This document shows positions 36,832 to 49,990 of a stretch of 64,000 nt of DNA, in pieces. Below the pieces are notes generated by a model. The model saw only the letters and a list, made by a program, of their open reading frames with translations. It was not told where the DNA came from and did no database searches. Each line of letters starts with the position of its first letter. The first letter of the stretch is position 1. Position numbers and translations under genes: made by a program. The DNA lies in the NCBI GenBank assembly GCA_916700875.1, contig CAKAKS010000034.1, forward strand, positions 15,400,695 through 15,464,694, in the 5' to 3' direction. Origin of the DNA: Sebastes aleutianus (Eukaryota > Chordata > Actinopteri > Perciformes > Sebastidae).

Positions 36832-37964
36832 CTGTAGGCAGTAAGCTATAACTGGACACGCTAAAGATTGCAGCTTGTTTTGGAGCAGATAACCGCACTG
36901 TTTAATCTGTTCCTTACAGTTTTGCTCGTTTTTTTGTTTTTTTGAAGGGGGAAAAATACTCTCATTAAACTCATTAAATGCAGAGTATTTCATATGCAGC
37001 TTTGGCATGTTGAGAAATCCAAAGCATGACAAGTAGGCTATGCGGTGAGGGGTTTAGGTCGATAAGTCACTGCTATTTGGGTGAAATAGACAGAGTCCAA
37101 ATGAATAAAAGGGTTCTCATCAATTCCACCTTGATCCTTTTCATCTGCAGATCAATTCTACCAAATAATGTACAGCTCCCACCATGTCTCAATATAGCAA
37201 GACAGGAGAACATTGCTTTTACATTGCTTCCAACAGGGAGCCTGTGTGATTTAGATTTCCCTCCTTGATGTTAAAGCATGAGTAGGGTTTTGCCTCCCCT
37301 CCCTGAGAGAGCGCTGGAGTAATAGCAGCTGCTCAGTCCTGATTAGAGCCACCGTCCTTCCAGAGCCAGGCCCACACATCTCTGTCCTACTTTCTCTTCC
37401 TCTCCTCCTCCTCCTCCTCCTCCCGATCTTCCTCTCTCCCTATAAAGTCATGCTCCTTGCTGCTGCTGCTTAAGAATCCCAAAATCACGCTGCATACAAT
37501 TTTTTTTTTTCTTGTTGATCCTTGCGTCTTGCGTATTTCAAAACCCCCGTTGGTTGTCCACCCACCCATAACTTCTTATCCTACGAGAAGATCTGCCGCA
37601 TTTTTAGCTTAGTGTGAAAAATCCACACATACATATGTATCCACATGCACACAGGCCCACGTAAGGTTAATCTTAGGAAATACATTTGTCTAGATTTGTT
37701 TTACGAAACACCCACATACAACACCCACAGACATGTACATAAACACACACAACAGTCATGAGTCATAGCAAATGCTGGAAACCTGGCGAGGTCTCTGAAT
37801 TGGAGGATCCCATCCTGCAACAAACAACCAATCTATGTTAAAGCTCAGCTGTGTGTTGTACTTCTTATGGTTTGTGAGTGTCACCAGGCTGTGGCTCCTG
37901 TCATTTAAAAGACCAATTTGAAAGAGTTTGCTCTAATGTGTTGTGATCGTGTATGACCTCAGGC
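36832..37964. other. Intron 1, simple repeats only
   Basis: A (CTC)n run lies at about 37399-37422 and a T run at 37500-37510. No gene or transposon terminus was seen. Confidence 0.5.
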
Positions 37965-38353
37965 TGTTCTCATATACTGTTCGTAGCTATACCAACGAAA
38001 AGTAATTTGTAAATATCCCACAAAATCAATTCGTATGTAATCCACGTAACTGTAAATCACGAAGCCAGGGTGGATGGGTGGGTCAAAAAACACCGGACTG
38101 TCACCCAGGAGACTGTTGTTTGTATCCCGTGTGAAACCAGAAGTCAACGTTGATTTGTTTGTCATGTTCTGGAGTTATTTTAACCTCAACCACAGACTTT
38201 TCCTAAACCTAAGTAGTTTTGTTGCATAACCCTAACTAAGTAATTTTGTTGCCTAAACCTAACCAAGTTGTTTTCTGTCAAAACGGAAGTTTATTGTGAA
38301 AAGACTGGAGTGGAAATTGACATGTGCATCACCTGTTTCTGGACATTCGTAGG
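37965..38353 (+). repeat. Interspersed repeat family J, copy 1
   Basis: It contains CATATACTGTTCGTAGC, ATCCCACAAAATCAATTCG, GCCTAAACCTAACCAAGTTG and CTGGACATTCGTAGG. The same blocks occur in reverse at 57292-57527. Non-coding; class unknown. Confidence 0.7.
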
Positions 38354-39897
38354 AAAACGCATGAAAAATGAGGAATAGTTTTTCTTAAGATAGGTTGGTG
38401 TTCTTCTACATGTCACTGGGGCAGTTGAAAGCTGTATTTATGAATGAAAGGTCTTCCACATCTCAACCAAAGTGTTGTTTCAGATCATCTTTTACAGGCA
38501 CATATTTCTGTGTGTGCTGTTTTTTTTTGTTAAAATGATGACCAGACAGGCTCCTCTGACTCAAATTACCAGGGTCAGGGTGAGTCGAGCTGCTACATGT
38601 GGGATGGGATGCTTTTTATGAAAAATTTAAAACCACTTTCATTTTGGAGAGTCTGCTGTAACTTTAGTGGGATGCAATATTGGCACACAGACCTCAGTAA
38701 TTTGGTTCAGTTAATTACAGCAGTTACACAGCCCAGACAGCTGATGGTCAGTCTTTAGGTATAATTAACATTTTATTTCATTTCATTTAAAAAAATGAAA
38801 GAAGAAAAAGGCAATATGTTCCATGCCAAATGACTCATTTCACACTTGGAAAAGATTTTTAATAAACTCAGTGTGGGAGTCCCAAAACAACATTGGTTTG
38901 GCTGGTTGGTCTTGGCACATTCAACGTGATGCTGCATGAATAAAATAAAATAAAAGGCAGGAAAAGCCTAATGAAGAAAACAAAAATAGAAAAACAAAGG
39001 AGGAACAGAAGAGGATGAAAGCGAGAAGGAGGAGTGAGAGTAGCTTCCTGTCCCTTTTCCCCCGGGCTGAGTAGGAGCAGATTGTTGAGCCTGAGGTTGG
39101 ACATGCTCGGGGGTTTTGTGAATGAAATGGACGCCTTGGCACCGTGCCCGTACATTACGCAGTTAGGTTTTCTCCTGTCTTCCTTCCCATCCCCTCCTCC
39201 GCTGTCCTCTCTCGCCCTCCTATTCATCAGGAGACTTCCCAGACTGCAACATGTTGGAGTCCAGTTACCATCACTTAGCAACTCCCAGGAGTCATCGGCT
39301 CTCTCTGATGCTCTCTCGCTCGCTCTCTCCCTCTTTCTCTTTGTCTCAGTTAAACTCATATAAGCTTCAAATTATTGGTCAAATTGAAGCAGTATCTGTA
39401 TGTTCTGTTTAGTCAGGTGTTTGTACATTTTATACCGTAAAACTAAGTGTTTACTGACGTAGAAATGAAAGGCAACTTCATTTGTAACATTATTGATTAT
39501 TATTTATAATTATTATAATACAAAAGTTGTAAAATAAACGATACATTATAATGATGATACATATATAATTTAGGATGCCAGGATGCATTAGTCACTTCAT
39601 GTTAATTGCGGTGCATTATGTGAGGTAATGCTGATATACAGTATATTTACTGACTATAAATAGTGTAATTTTCTTCTCCAAGTATCACTGCAGTTTTTTT
39701 TTCTGAATCAGAAAATAAATAAATAAATACATATATTAACTTTTCATATTATGTTTTCATGTCTGTATATTTGTAGCTATAAAAATAACAAAAAAATCTA
39801 TTCTTTCTTACATGTACGGTATCTTTTCCACTCTGACCATTACTTACTGCTTATTCTCATTCACTTACTCAGCCCACATTTACAGGCAAACACACTC

Positions 39898-39946
<49 letters not shown>

Positions 39947-40911
39947 AAACATCATTTATACTCTCATCCAAACAACCACAGAGCCTCTCTTCTTTCTTCC
40001 TATCTCTCTCCGTCCACCCACTGAACTTAAAGTGCCCTGTAGTGGTAATGGCCAACCTGTGTTTCACCATGTCACATGACATGCGGAACAAGCCTTAATG
40101 GAGCGAAACATGGCTCCATTCAGGTTTACAAGCGTACCAGTTCTTTCAGATAGGAAGGTATGCATGAGAGCGAGTGAAAATATAGTGTTACTGTAACATA
40201 GTAGCTGAACAAACTCTATTTAAAGCTTTCCACTTAACTGGACTGCCGTTAGAAAACACGGTGACTCATGCAGAGGTGTGTCTTGGGGGTGGCGAAGGGG
40301 GGGCTTTGTGATCCCGCAAAACTGATTAGTGCCACCCTGAAATGCTCAGTTATGATTGGCTAATAGGCATTATCTTACAACTAGATGTCCTGGAAACAGA
40401 CGACTAAAAATAAAAAGCATCTGTTCAGACTGATAACAACAATAACTGGCAAAGTATTTAATTTACCCTGACCTAAGAACTTAATGACAGGTTAAATATG
40501 AAGTTATGAAGCTACAGTTAAGGCCTTTACACACTGGGAGCATCTGCGAATAGCCTAGTATATGTCTAGGGCTTTTATCGTGAAAGGAAAGAACGGAAGG
40601 AGTGGATCTGGTCTGTGCTGCCCTTGTCAAGATTGAAAAAAAGTTTGCCGTCCTGGTTCAGATTACAAAGCCTCCGTGTTGTTGTTTCATAAGGTGAACC
40701 TCATCCCGTTCTGCACAATGTGATTGGTTGATGCCTTTATTAAAGGTGCGAAACCTTAAACAAAAAAGTTAAACAAATCCACCAGTGTAAAAATTGTGTT
40801 TTTAGTTGTGCGCTGGACTATTACTTGGCCGGGAGCAGTGACTCTTTATGCTAAGCTAAGCTAACTGACTGCTGTGAGGTGTTTCTGGTGTTTCTTCTCT
40901 GACTGATCGAG
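38354..40911. other. Intron 1, mostly unique with simple repeats
   Basis: A compound (CT)n(CA)n microsatellite lies at 39894-39946. A CTCTCGCTCG-type pyrimidine patch lies near 39300-39345, and a TAAA-type run at 39713-39727. No gene was seen. Confidence 0.5.
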
Positions 40912-41514
40912 AATAGACCTAAGGAATCCATTGATACCAACCATGTCATACTAGCTTGTTGCGAAGGAGGTTAAATAGCGCTTCAAACTCACGCTAAATT
41001 TTGGCGAGGAAAAACTGGCGTGGCCATTTTCAAAGAGGTCTCTTGACCTCTGACCTCAAGATATGATATAGATATGAAATGTGAATGAAAATAGGTTCTA
41101 TGGGTACCCACGGGTCTCCCCTTTACAGACATGCCCACTTTATGATAATCACATGCAGTTTGGGGCAAGTCATAGTCAAGTCAGCACACTGACACACTGA
41201 CAGCTGTTGTTGTCTGTTGGGCTTGAGTTTGCCATGTTATGATTTGAGCATATTTTTTATGCTAAATGCAGTACCTGTGAGGGTTTTGTGTTGGTAATTG
41301 ATTTCCAGTAATAAATACATACATTTGCATAAAGCAAGCATATTTGCGCCACCTCCATGTTGATAAGAGTATTAAATACCTGACAAATCTCCCTCTAAGG
41401 TACATTTTAAACAGATAAAGAAAATGTGTGATTAATAGTACAATTAATCGCGATGAACTATGGACAATCATGCGATTAATCGCGATTAAATATTTGAATC
41501 GATTGACAGCCCTA
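40912..41514 (-). mobile_element. hAT-like non-autonomous element, truncated
   Basis: The right end reads as the complement of TAGGGCTGTCAATCGATTC, followed inward by two GATTAATCGCGATTAA-type motifs. This terminus and its subterminal ATCGCGATTAA repeats are typical of a widespread teleost hAT MITE. The rest (ACAGCTGTTGTTGTCTGTTGG, GTGGCCATTTTCAAAGAGG) fits the same family as recalled. The opposite terminus is missing. Confidence 0.7.
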
Positions 41515-42995
41515 ATATTTAAATGAATAAGCCTATATACTATATATAGGTGCCAGTGATGTTTTGACAATTGAATCTTGCCAATTCAGCCACGGCTCAG
41601 CTCACAGTCCAGCATGTTTTATACTATAAACGACGTACAACATCTGTACCTGTCAGACTGTGTAATTTTCAACAACCCATTAAGATTACATCGCTGCCTT
41701 TAGACTATTCTATAAAAAGCCACACATCTTGTCATGTTGTCAACACATCATACATGCTACACTCTTTTCAACACACAGCAAGTATCTTATCACACATCAC
41801 AGCCATGTCTTTTTCACCCTGAGGCACAGACAAGGCGATATAGCTGTTATCATACACACACATATCTTTTACTGACATGACAAGTATTACTGCATGACGG
41901 ATGTTTGCGTCCGCTCAAACAGCCAATCATTTACTCTTTGCACTGATGAAGTCCCCTCATATGGGGGAAGAGGCCTAGATCCGGTGTCCGGAGGGGGGCT
42001 TTGCCTTGCCCTGTCAGCATCCGATCTTCCCCGCATAGATTCATGGTAGAAAGGAAAAGGTTCCCAGGATACCTCTATCGATCTGATCCCATCCCCCACG
42101 TCTCTGTTTTCCTTCTGTCCTCCATCTAACCATCCCCCAGAAGGTATAGAGCACACCCAGGAGTTATTATCCTCGCTGACTGTGTGCATGTGTGTTGTGT
42201 CTGCCGCTCTGCATGTACTTGTATGTTTGTGTGTGTGTGTGCATTTTTTAAGAGCTGGAAAAGCTGACACCATGAATCCAGGCTGCTGTCTCAGAGGATT
42301 TATATCATATTGTGTTAGCCGGTGTTTGGGTGATGGGAGGAAGCTGTTTATGGGGCTGAAAATGCTGGAATGGGCAGGGGAGATTTTTTTTTCCACCACA
42401 GCTTTGTGTGTGTGTCTCTCTGTGTGTGTGTGCGTTCCTCAAGGAAACTATGATGACTCTTAATTTTTTTCCTCATTGTCAGTAACTATATCTCTCTCAG
42501 TCTGCTGTGCAGAGCCCTGCTGCACCAGTGCGTGTCTGTGACCTTAGAGTACCTCGCATAGCTAAAGCATCTCTGGATTAGTAGTTATGGTGGCCACTTA
42601 ATGTGCTTTTCCTCCGTCTCTGTCTGTCTCTATCTCCCGTTCCCTGCGCCTGCCAGGCTGACATTTTGATCTGTCACAACAGGTTTTGCTCAGCGGGCCT
42701 GTCAGTGACTAGCAGTCGGGGGCTCACACATATGCTTTGTGTCATTGGATCCCCTCAGGTTAGCATGGGACTCGGGGCTTTCCCATAGTGACACCGTCTG
42801 ATGGTGTGAAGCCTTGTGGAAAAATATGATTCTGTGAACACGCATGTGTGTGTATGTAATTTATTTTACTTGGGAAAGAGACATATGCGTGGTGTTTTAT
42901 GTGTAATGCATCAGTCGTATTTATGACATGCTTTGGGAACTGATATGTTGGTCTGTGCTAAAGCCTAATTGGGTTGCGTCTGTGCACACATTTTC

Positions 42996-43027
<32 letters not shown>

Positions 43028-43131
43028 ACAGAGAGAGAGACAGAGAGAATGTGCACACCGATACAACTGTGTAGCAATATGATAAGCTTGTTGAAATTGA
43101 TCCTGTAGTCTGTCCCAGTGTGTTTCACTAA
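41515..43131. other. Intron 1, simple repeats only
   Basis: GT-rich runs lie at 42226-42241 and 42406-42432. A compound (TA)n(GT)n(GA)n microsatellite lies at 42996-43048. No gene was seen; a 170-codon minus-strand frame (41887-42399) shows no recognisable domain. Confidence 0.5.
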
Positions 43132-43905
43132 GGCCCTGTCTACACGTATACAGATATTTTTAAAAATAGATATTTTCCCCTCCGTTTATAAAAAAATAAT
43201 CTGTCCAGACAACCTTCGTTTTACAAACTATAATCCACACTTGAATGCAAAAACGACTCCAAATGCTTGCTGGAATATTTACATGTCACCACAAGTGAGA
43301 TCACAAGTTAAGGGTCAAGGAATTTTGTCACCACCCTTCTCTCTCCCTTTCCGTCGGCTTCATTACAGCCAGTTTGTTATTGTTGGTTGGGGGGCTGTGA
43401 TTCCTGGTCAAACTGCATGACTGTCATCACTCTGCTGTCATCAACTGTCTCTTTACATGCATAAATAAAGAAAGGGAGGTCATTCAGGTTTATGTCCATC
43501 GCCCTTCTGAGTGCTCCAACCCTCGCCTTCAATCGCCCAAAAGCACATTCAATCACCATTCAGCCTCGACATGTTTAATGTGTTCCCTGCCTTGGCGTCC
43601 TGTGACTGGAACATTTTTCAAATGTAAAGCAGTAATTAGTCCGAGCAGTGCTAACAAAATGTAAAACAAAACGGTAGTCCGCCATCTTTGTTACACAAAG
43701 CAACAATGGGCATGCACAAAATGAGTAGAGGACGTCATCGTTTCCCAAACGCCCCGTTTTACATGTCCACACATTAAAAGACTGCATTTTAGAAGGCGTT
43801 TTCAAAAATATCTGACTCAAAACTCTGTTTGCGTGTGAACGAGAGGTCAAAATGTAGAGGACAATATCCGTATTTAAAAATATCTGTATACATGTAGACA
43901 GGGCC
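43132..43905 (-). mobile_element. PIF/Harbinger-like element (774 bp) with transposase remnant
   Basis: The terminal inverted repeat GGCCCTGTCTACACGTATAC at the left pairs with GTATACATGTAGACAGGGCC at the right (one mismatch over 20 bp). It is flanked by the 3-bp direct repeat TAA (43129-43131, 43906-43908), the usual Harbinger target size. The minus strand holds a fragment with the C-terminal transposase motif. Most of the autonomous element is missing. Confidence 0.9.
43377..43559 (-). pseudogene. Harbinger transposase C-terminal fragment
   Basis: The minus-strand translation contains MVIECAFGRLKARVGALRR followed by MDINLNDLPFFIYAC. The IECAFGRLKAR block is the signature around the third acidic residue (Glu) of the DDE nuclease of HARBI1/PIF-type transposases. 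Upstream catalytic Asp blocks are absent and the partner DNA-binding protein gene is not present, so it is a remnant. It lies within well-defined Harbinger termini. Confidence 0.85.
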
Positions 43906-44079
43906 TAAGTGTGTGTATGTGTCCCCAACATGTTCTCATCCCAACTCGTCACATACTGAGGCTTTGTCAGACACCTCAGTGTCACTTTTCGGTCGCATGT
44001 AAACATGTGTTGTTGTGAATTAAACAAAATCACCTAGGTTTAGACAACAAAAGCACTTAGTTAGAAAAAAAACTACATG
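43906..44079. other. Short intronic spacer
   Basis: It includes a CACCTAGGTTTAGACAACAAAAGCACTTAG-like stretch in which the CCTAAACCT motif of families F and J occurs in reverse. No gene was seen. Confidence 0.4.
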
Positions 44080-44430
44080 GTTGGGCTTCAAATGACTACG
44101 TTCGTACAGTGAAAATGTGACTTGATGTTGTGAACACGGGACACGAACGAACAGCTGACTGTAACGTGAAAGTTAACTGTGTTGTTGGACCCATCCACCT
44201 CCTTTTACACCCGCCCTGCATGTCCCTTGTGCTCGCTTTCACCACGTCAGCACAGCACTTTCTCTGAGCGTTTACTGTTGCCGCAGATGGGTTTACATTG
44301 TAGTTAATGGAAAGCCTTATGCATCTCCGACCACAGCTACTGTAAAGGGTGCCTTGTGTGGTGGTGGTATTGAACGGCCATGACACAGCATCGGTATTTG
44401 ACGCCCTGTGAATGAGAACGGGCATGGTGT
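44080..44430 (+). repeat. Interspersed repeat family F, partial copy 2
   Basis: It matches the centre of the copy at 46445-47148. Shared blocks are GTTGGACCCATCCACC, CTGAGCGTTTA, GATGGGTTTACA.TGTAGTTAATGG, GCCTTGTG and GACACAGCATCGGTATTTGA. The end that carries the CCTAAACCT blocks in other copies is absent. Confidence 0.7.
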
Positions 44431-46444
44431 CCCTATGAGCCTCAATGGCGACAGCAGTGTCACTGATGATAGATGAGGTGACATATACTGCGTGTCAATA
44501 ATGAACTAGCTCGCTTTTCCTCTCACACGTACACACCTTCCTCTTAGAGGAGAGGAGCTCCTATCTTTCAAATTAGTACGCTATGTGACAAATCTTCCTC
44601 TCCAGTCAGTGCACAGTGTGAAAATAGGGCAGTTTTGAGGCTGCTGTGTGTGGGAGCTTTCCGCATTTTCCCGGGGGTATATTCCCTAAAGAGGAAGATT
44701 AATATATCAATGGATGACTTGATCATAGTCAAACATATACACATGTGCTGGTGTGTGTGTGTGTGTGTGTGCCCGTGCATGCGTTTGCGAGCGAGAGCAT
44801 GTGCGCGGTTCTCAGGAGCCGCCTCCTTTATTTGCATGTCTGGAGCGAACATCTATCATCATCATCAAGGCGCTGCAAAACAGTGAGGCAGGCAGGCAGG
44901 CGCCGCCGCCGCCGCCGCTCTCGGGAGAGAGACTGAACACACTTTCAAACCTTTGCTGCAGCGTTATCAAACGTTTCCTAAATGCCTTCACCTCGGGGGG
45001 GTGGGGGGGGAGGCACACTATACGCACACGCATGCACATATGCAAACAGACAGATTTTGTTTTGACTGTATTTTCCCATCATTCACCTTGTCACACACAC
45101 AAACCCCCTCATAAAGATATAATATGAGAACACCTGAAGAAACATCAAGCAGTAAATATGAATAATTATTTAAAAGACACCAAATACTCCCCATTAAAAT
45201 GCTCTTTTCCTTCATCTACAGCATATTTTTTCTTTTTTGAATGCTGATGGCCAGAGTGGCTCACTCCATTTTTGGCGAGCCAGAGGGGATTACAGGGCAG
45301 TATTAGAGAGGAGGAGAGGAGGGGGGGAGCGCTGCAATGGTACCGCCTGATAGATAGAGGAGCGAGAGACAGTGTGTGTGAGCGGAATAGTAAAAAGAGC
45401 CCCCGAGACGAGGAGGGGCGGGTGCACGGGAGGAAGGGAGCGCGAGCGAAGGAGGGAGGAGTGTGGTGGAGTGGAGGCACAGAGCCAGAAAATTGCATTG
45501 CGTGCTCGGTGATTAGTTTACCTCCTGGGTCTCATTCTCTCTCACTCCCCTCCTCTCACTCTCCTCTCACTCCCCAGGTTCTTTTCTACCTCTAGTAGCT
45601 TTTTCCTTGTGTCTTTGTCTCTTGCCACTTTCGCTGCCTCTCGCCTCCTTCCACTTCCTCTGTCACTACATCACACTGTCACTTCTCTCTATTCTCTCCT
45701 CCTCTCGCCAAGCTCTCCTCCACTTTCTTGGCGGTTATCTCCACTGCCTCTCCTCTCTATCTCTGTCTCACCCCCGCCTCTTTTTCCTCCTTGTGTGCTG
45801 ACTTGGCTCTCGCCTCCATTCTTGTGTTATCTTCAGGGCTTGAAAAATGCATAATGCCACCTAACCTGCAAGCAAGCCCATCAAACCTTGAAAAAAAAAA
45901 AAAAATGCAGTGAGGTGATTATGTATTTTTTGGTTATGTGATAGTAGCGGTTAAAAACTCACAGGCACAAAGGAGATTTGTGCCGAGAACTTTCAATCAG
46001 TCAGTAAGTCAAGGAAGCATTTTAACACCATAAGCCAGCCCTGCTAATTATAGTCTTAAGAGCAATAAACATGAGCTTCAAGTGTCTCGCTCAGTACAAC
46101 AGAAGTGCTGACACTGAATGGAAGCCAGCCTCCGCGCGGCCCTTTTTGGTTTGGTGCACTTTGAAGCAAGTGGGTCAAGCCTTTTCTTCTTAATCCGTTC
46201 ATAATCTGGCCCTTCTGAAGAGCAGCCACAAAAACAGTACAGGAGGGGTGATGGACAGACAGCAAGGAAGGGGAAGAGAGGATGAGGATTTCACTTCAGG
46301 CTATCGGGGTATTTCTCTCCAAAGAAAGCATCTTAAGGAAACAGAAGGCCGCAGAGTTACTGTAATAACGCCAATCCTTATATTAAAGATCATTCTGTCA
46401 CATAGTCACATAGCAGCACCTTTTGTGTGTATGTGTGCAGCCTG
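44431..46444. other. Intron 1, simple repeats only
   Basis: (GT)10 lies at 44751-44771, GGCA repeats at 44887-44901, (CGC)6 at 44901-44918, a G-rich run at 44995-45010, a purine-rich stretch at 45300-45480, a pyrimidine-rich stretch at 45530-45800 and a poly-A run at 45890-45904. No gene was seen. Confidence 0.5.
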
Positions 46445-47148
46445 TCCATGCGAAAAGTTGTATGAATGACACGATAATGTGCATGGCATTCAGCGTGCAA
46501 TAAGAACGCCTTTCTTGCTTTAGGTGTGTCATTTGTACGGCATGTAGTCTGTACTGACTGCAATGTAAATGCATCCGGATGAAAGCCTTGTGTTTGTTGG
46601 ACCCATCCACCACCCCTTCCACCCCTTGCCCTGTGTGTCTCTTTTTCTCTTTAAATGGTGTCACCACACTGCGCACTTTCCCTGAGCGTTTAATGTTTAC
46701 TGCCACGGATGGGTTTACAATGTAGTTAATGGAAAGTTTCATACCAACGCTAAAGGGGGCCTTGTGCGGCAGTATTGAATGCCGACGGCCGTGACAAAGC
46801 ATCGGCATTTGACACCCTGGGAATGACAATGGGCTGGGAGAGTGGCGTTTGAGACCGGTGTTTTGCTTTGTAAGATACGTTAGAGACGTGTTTTCCGTAC
46901 TTAGGTTACGTTGTTTCTGTACGTATTGTGCTTAGTTTAGTTAGTGTACCAATAGTTTAAGCCCAACCATGACGTTTTTCCTAAACCTAACCAAGTGGTT
47001 TCGTTGCCTAAACCTAACTAGCGGACGTTACCGTAGTTTTGTTGCTTGGCATATAAAATGACATGCTAAAAGCCTGAAATGCATCCTCATGACAGGGGAA
47101 TGTCCGTATCATGTCGTACTATTTATACACCTCCTGTAAAACCGGGCT
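46445..47148 (+). repeat. Interspersed repeat family F, copy 3 (longest)
   Basis: This copy links the blocks found separately at 34580-35105 and 44080-44430, so it defines the family order. It has no intact frame and no clear terminal inverted repeat. A TG microsatellite (47151-47186, interrupted by one C) follows its right end. Confidence 0.75.
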
Positions 47149-47523
47149 GGTGTGTGTGTGTGTGTGTGTGTGCGTGTGTGTGTGTGCCTCAGGTAAAAAT
47201 TCTACAGTACATTTGATATGAGGAGCTGTGAAACCAGCTGTAATGCATGCCGTGTGTTTGAGAAGGTAATTCAGAAATATCACTGCAACTGACACGTTAA
47301 CCTTTAAAAAAACAAACAAATCAAAAAGCTATTGCCAGCCATGTCCTGGAAAAACTCAAATCAAAAGGAATGAATATGAGAGTGGAGATTATCCCAGCAT
47401 GCAGTGGGTGAGAAGCATCAAGTACCATTTCATAAGCATTTAATAAGTTATTTTTCAAGCAAAATGCTAAAAATTGTCTAGTTCCAGTTTCTCAATCGTG
47501 AGGATTTGCTGCTTTGTCTTATG
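47149..47523. other. (TG)n microsatellite and unique intron sequence
   Basis: The TG tract spans 47151-47186 with one C interruption. Nothing is recognised in the remainder. Confidence 0.7.
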
Positions 47524-48849
47524 TAGGGCTGTCCTGAATACCATTTTATGATATGATATATGATATTTGATGATAATCAAAGCTTCGACCGTGCACTATT
47601 TGGCTATACTTACAGAAATTGCGTCACCAAAAGGTGCAGGCCAGCTCACTGTAGGCCAACTGAGAGAGAGAGAAGAGGAGAGAACCTCCTTCCCTTTACA
47701 AGCATCAGTCGCCTCTCACCCTTCACTCAGTCAGTCAGTAAGAGCAACAGATCTCAGTCAGATATATAGCTGCTAGATAACGTTTTTTTCTCTCTCGTGG
47801 CAGGTTGTGTTGAAGTAAAAACGCCAGCTGCTGCCGCGTCTTACACACACATTTTGCTTGTGTTGTACTGTACTTTGCTATTATTGTCTAATGAAAAATG
47901 GCAAAACAAATTTGCAACAATCACAATAAATTAGAGCAATAGCCCAAAAAAACTAATTTGCTCATATGTAAGTCTATAAACAAATGAATAAATAAATATA
48001 CTGTAGCCTATGCAAACATATAAAATAGGAGACTTTGTTGAGATGTCTATCGATCTCCTCTGCTGCGTTTCAGCACCCGGGACAGCGCCGAACCCACACA
48101 CACACACATGCACCCTCTACACACACAACAAACACGCTATCCGTCTGAGAATAACTCATAATAATTCATGTTGATGCATAATGTATAATGCAGGATTACT
48201 ATTCCTTATTTCATGTGTTATTTGGGATTTTTTGGGTAATGCATATTTAAAAAAATAAATAAATACATTTTAAAAAACAATGCATTCAAATTTGGACGTC
48301 GATTACCATGGCAACAGTCGGAGCTTCAAAGCATTTGGGTTAGCCTTAGGTTACGCAAAACAGATTTAATCGATTTAATCAAAACAATATTCAGCAGATT
48401 CATCGTAATGAAATTAATCGTTTTTGTTTATTAGTATTTGTTAAAAGTGTTTCTGTAAATCTGCAGTTTTGCAAGTATCTTTCAGTGCTAGACTTTTTGC
48501 TCTCTAATTGAAAATAGCAGTGCAAAACCAGGTGACATCTGGTCGATAAGTGACAACATGACTATACTCGAATAACCACAGAAGGCAAAATCAAACAAAT
48601 ACTGCTCCCGGATGCAATTATGAATTAAAAAAACAAAAACATAAACATTGCTGTTTTGGGGAGAAGAATGAGAACGAGTTCAGGCCTGTAGGTGCCTTCA
48701 GGTTTGCTGTATACTTTCAATCTCTGTGTAATCTGTTGGTCAGACACACATTATATAGTTTTAATTTTAACTGTTGAATCAGATCAATCATTTAATTAAG
48801 CCTGCCCTTCATTTGATTACCCATCTGGATATTGGATAGTGCAGCCCCA
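47524..48849. mobile_element. Possible hAT-like non-autonomous element(s)
   Basis: The left edge reads TAGGGCTGTCCTGAATACC and the right edge GGATAGTGCAGCCCC, similar to hAT termini facing each other. ATTAATCG/ATCGATTTAATC motifs lie inside (48367-48420). Octamer duplication was not found, so the two ends may belong to different decayed elements. Confidence 0.35.
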
Positions 48850-49990
48850 TTGCTGTTGATAGCTGCTAATGCCCAGCTGAGGGATCAATAGCGTTATGCA
48901 TCTGAAAGGCAAGGCAGCATCTCGTATCTTTAGCACTGATACAGAATCTGCACCTCCTTATCCACCTCATGCTTCAGTCCATTATTGGAGAATGACCCCG
49001 AATTACCTTAGATCAGCCTGAATCTCTGGCTGTCGTCCATCTAAAAGGCAGAGAGGCCTTGATCATGTGACTCATCTCTTCCTCTCTTGCTCTTATCATT
49101 GTCAACTCCTCTTCCGCTTTACTTTCTCTTATCCTTTCTCCTCCTCTCCCTCATCCACTATCATCTTATATCCTTTCCTCCTATTTTCTTCTTTTACCCT
49201 CTTCTCTCTGCTTCCCACTCGTGTTAGTGGTGGCACGATGTCACGTGATCACAGTGCAATGAGTTTGGGGTACCTGAGGACCGTTGCTAATGGTGACAAA
49301 TGACTGGCTGTGCAGAGAGGAAAAGAGAAAGCGTACAGCAGAGGGGAGAGGAGAGCTACTATACATGCTGGGGGTCAGTGTTTATGCTCTGTGCACAGAT
49401 AGAGAAGCTTTTTGACGCCGAGAGTTAGATGAATAGATCTACAGCCAGTAGACCGTTAGCTTAGCTTAGCATAAAAACTGGACTGCTTCTTCCTACCCCC
49501 CTACTTTCCAGGGCCTTTGCTCCGATAACACCCATCTTCAAACTCTACCTTCATTTTGAGCTTAACTATACACCTGTAAACTTGTGTGATGCCAAATCAT
49601 GCCAGGGGTGTAAACTCGACCTTCATCACAACTACACACCTGTAAGTTTTGTGACTGCATCTTGCACGGTTGAGACGCTATCGTGGTGACAAAATCTGTC
49701 CACAGACAAAAATATAAATACCTAGCAAAGTACTCAAAACAGCCTCTGTGGTAGTTCATGATACAGGACCACATTTTGCCATGATGACTCACAGGTAAAA
49801 ACAATACCTACGTCGCTGTCGGAATCACACAAGGAGGCTGTGAATGGTTTCTCCCACTTGGCTGTAAAAACGGGCTGAACGATTAGACGTAAATGCCACC
49901 TGCCTTGTTTTAAATTTCAAGATTGAACCCAGCTGAATCAAACCTATTCTGATGAACTGAAACAAGGTCAGTTCCTTCTATAGGCCTTTA
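48850..49990. other. Intron 1, nothing recognised
   Basis: A pyrimidine-rich patch lies at 49075-49220. The CCGTTAGCTTAGCTTAGCATAAA text near 49452 resembles a fragment of a common teleost repeat. No gene was seen. Confidence 0.45.

Noticed and set aside
38868..39359. 163-codon minus-strand open frame
   Set aside because: Begins in a CT/GA-rich patch giving Arg-Glu-Ala repeats and ends in low-complexity Phe/Leu; no conserved motif.
41887..42399. 170-codon minus-strand open frame
   Set aside because: No recognisable domain, low-complexity His-Thr run from a TG repeat, and no splice or promoter context. Likely chance.
43730..43745. GACGTCATCGTTT resembling part of miR-598, a microRNA I recall in mammalian XKR6
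   Set aside because: Only a short partial match, no hairpin seen, and it lies inside a Harbinger element. No other candidate was found in the intron.
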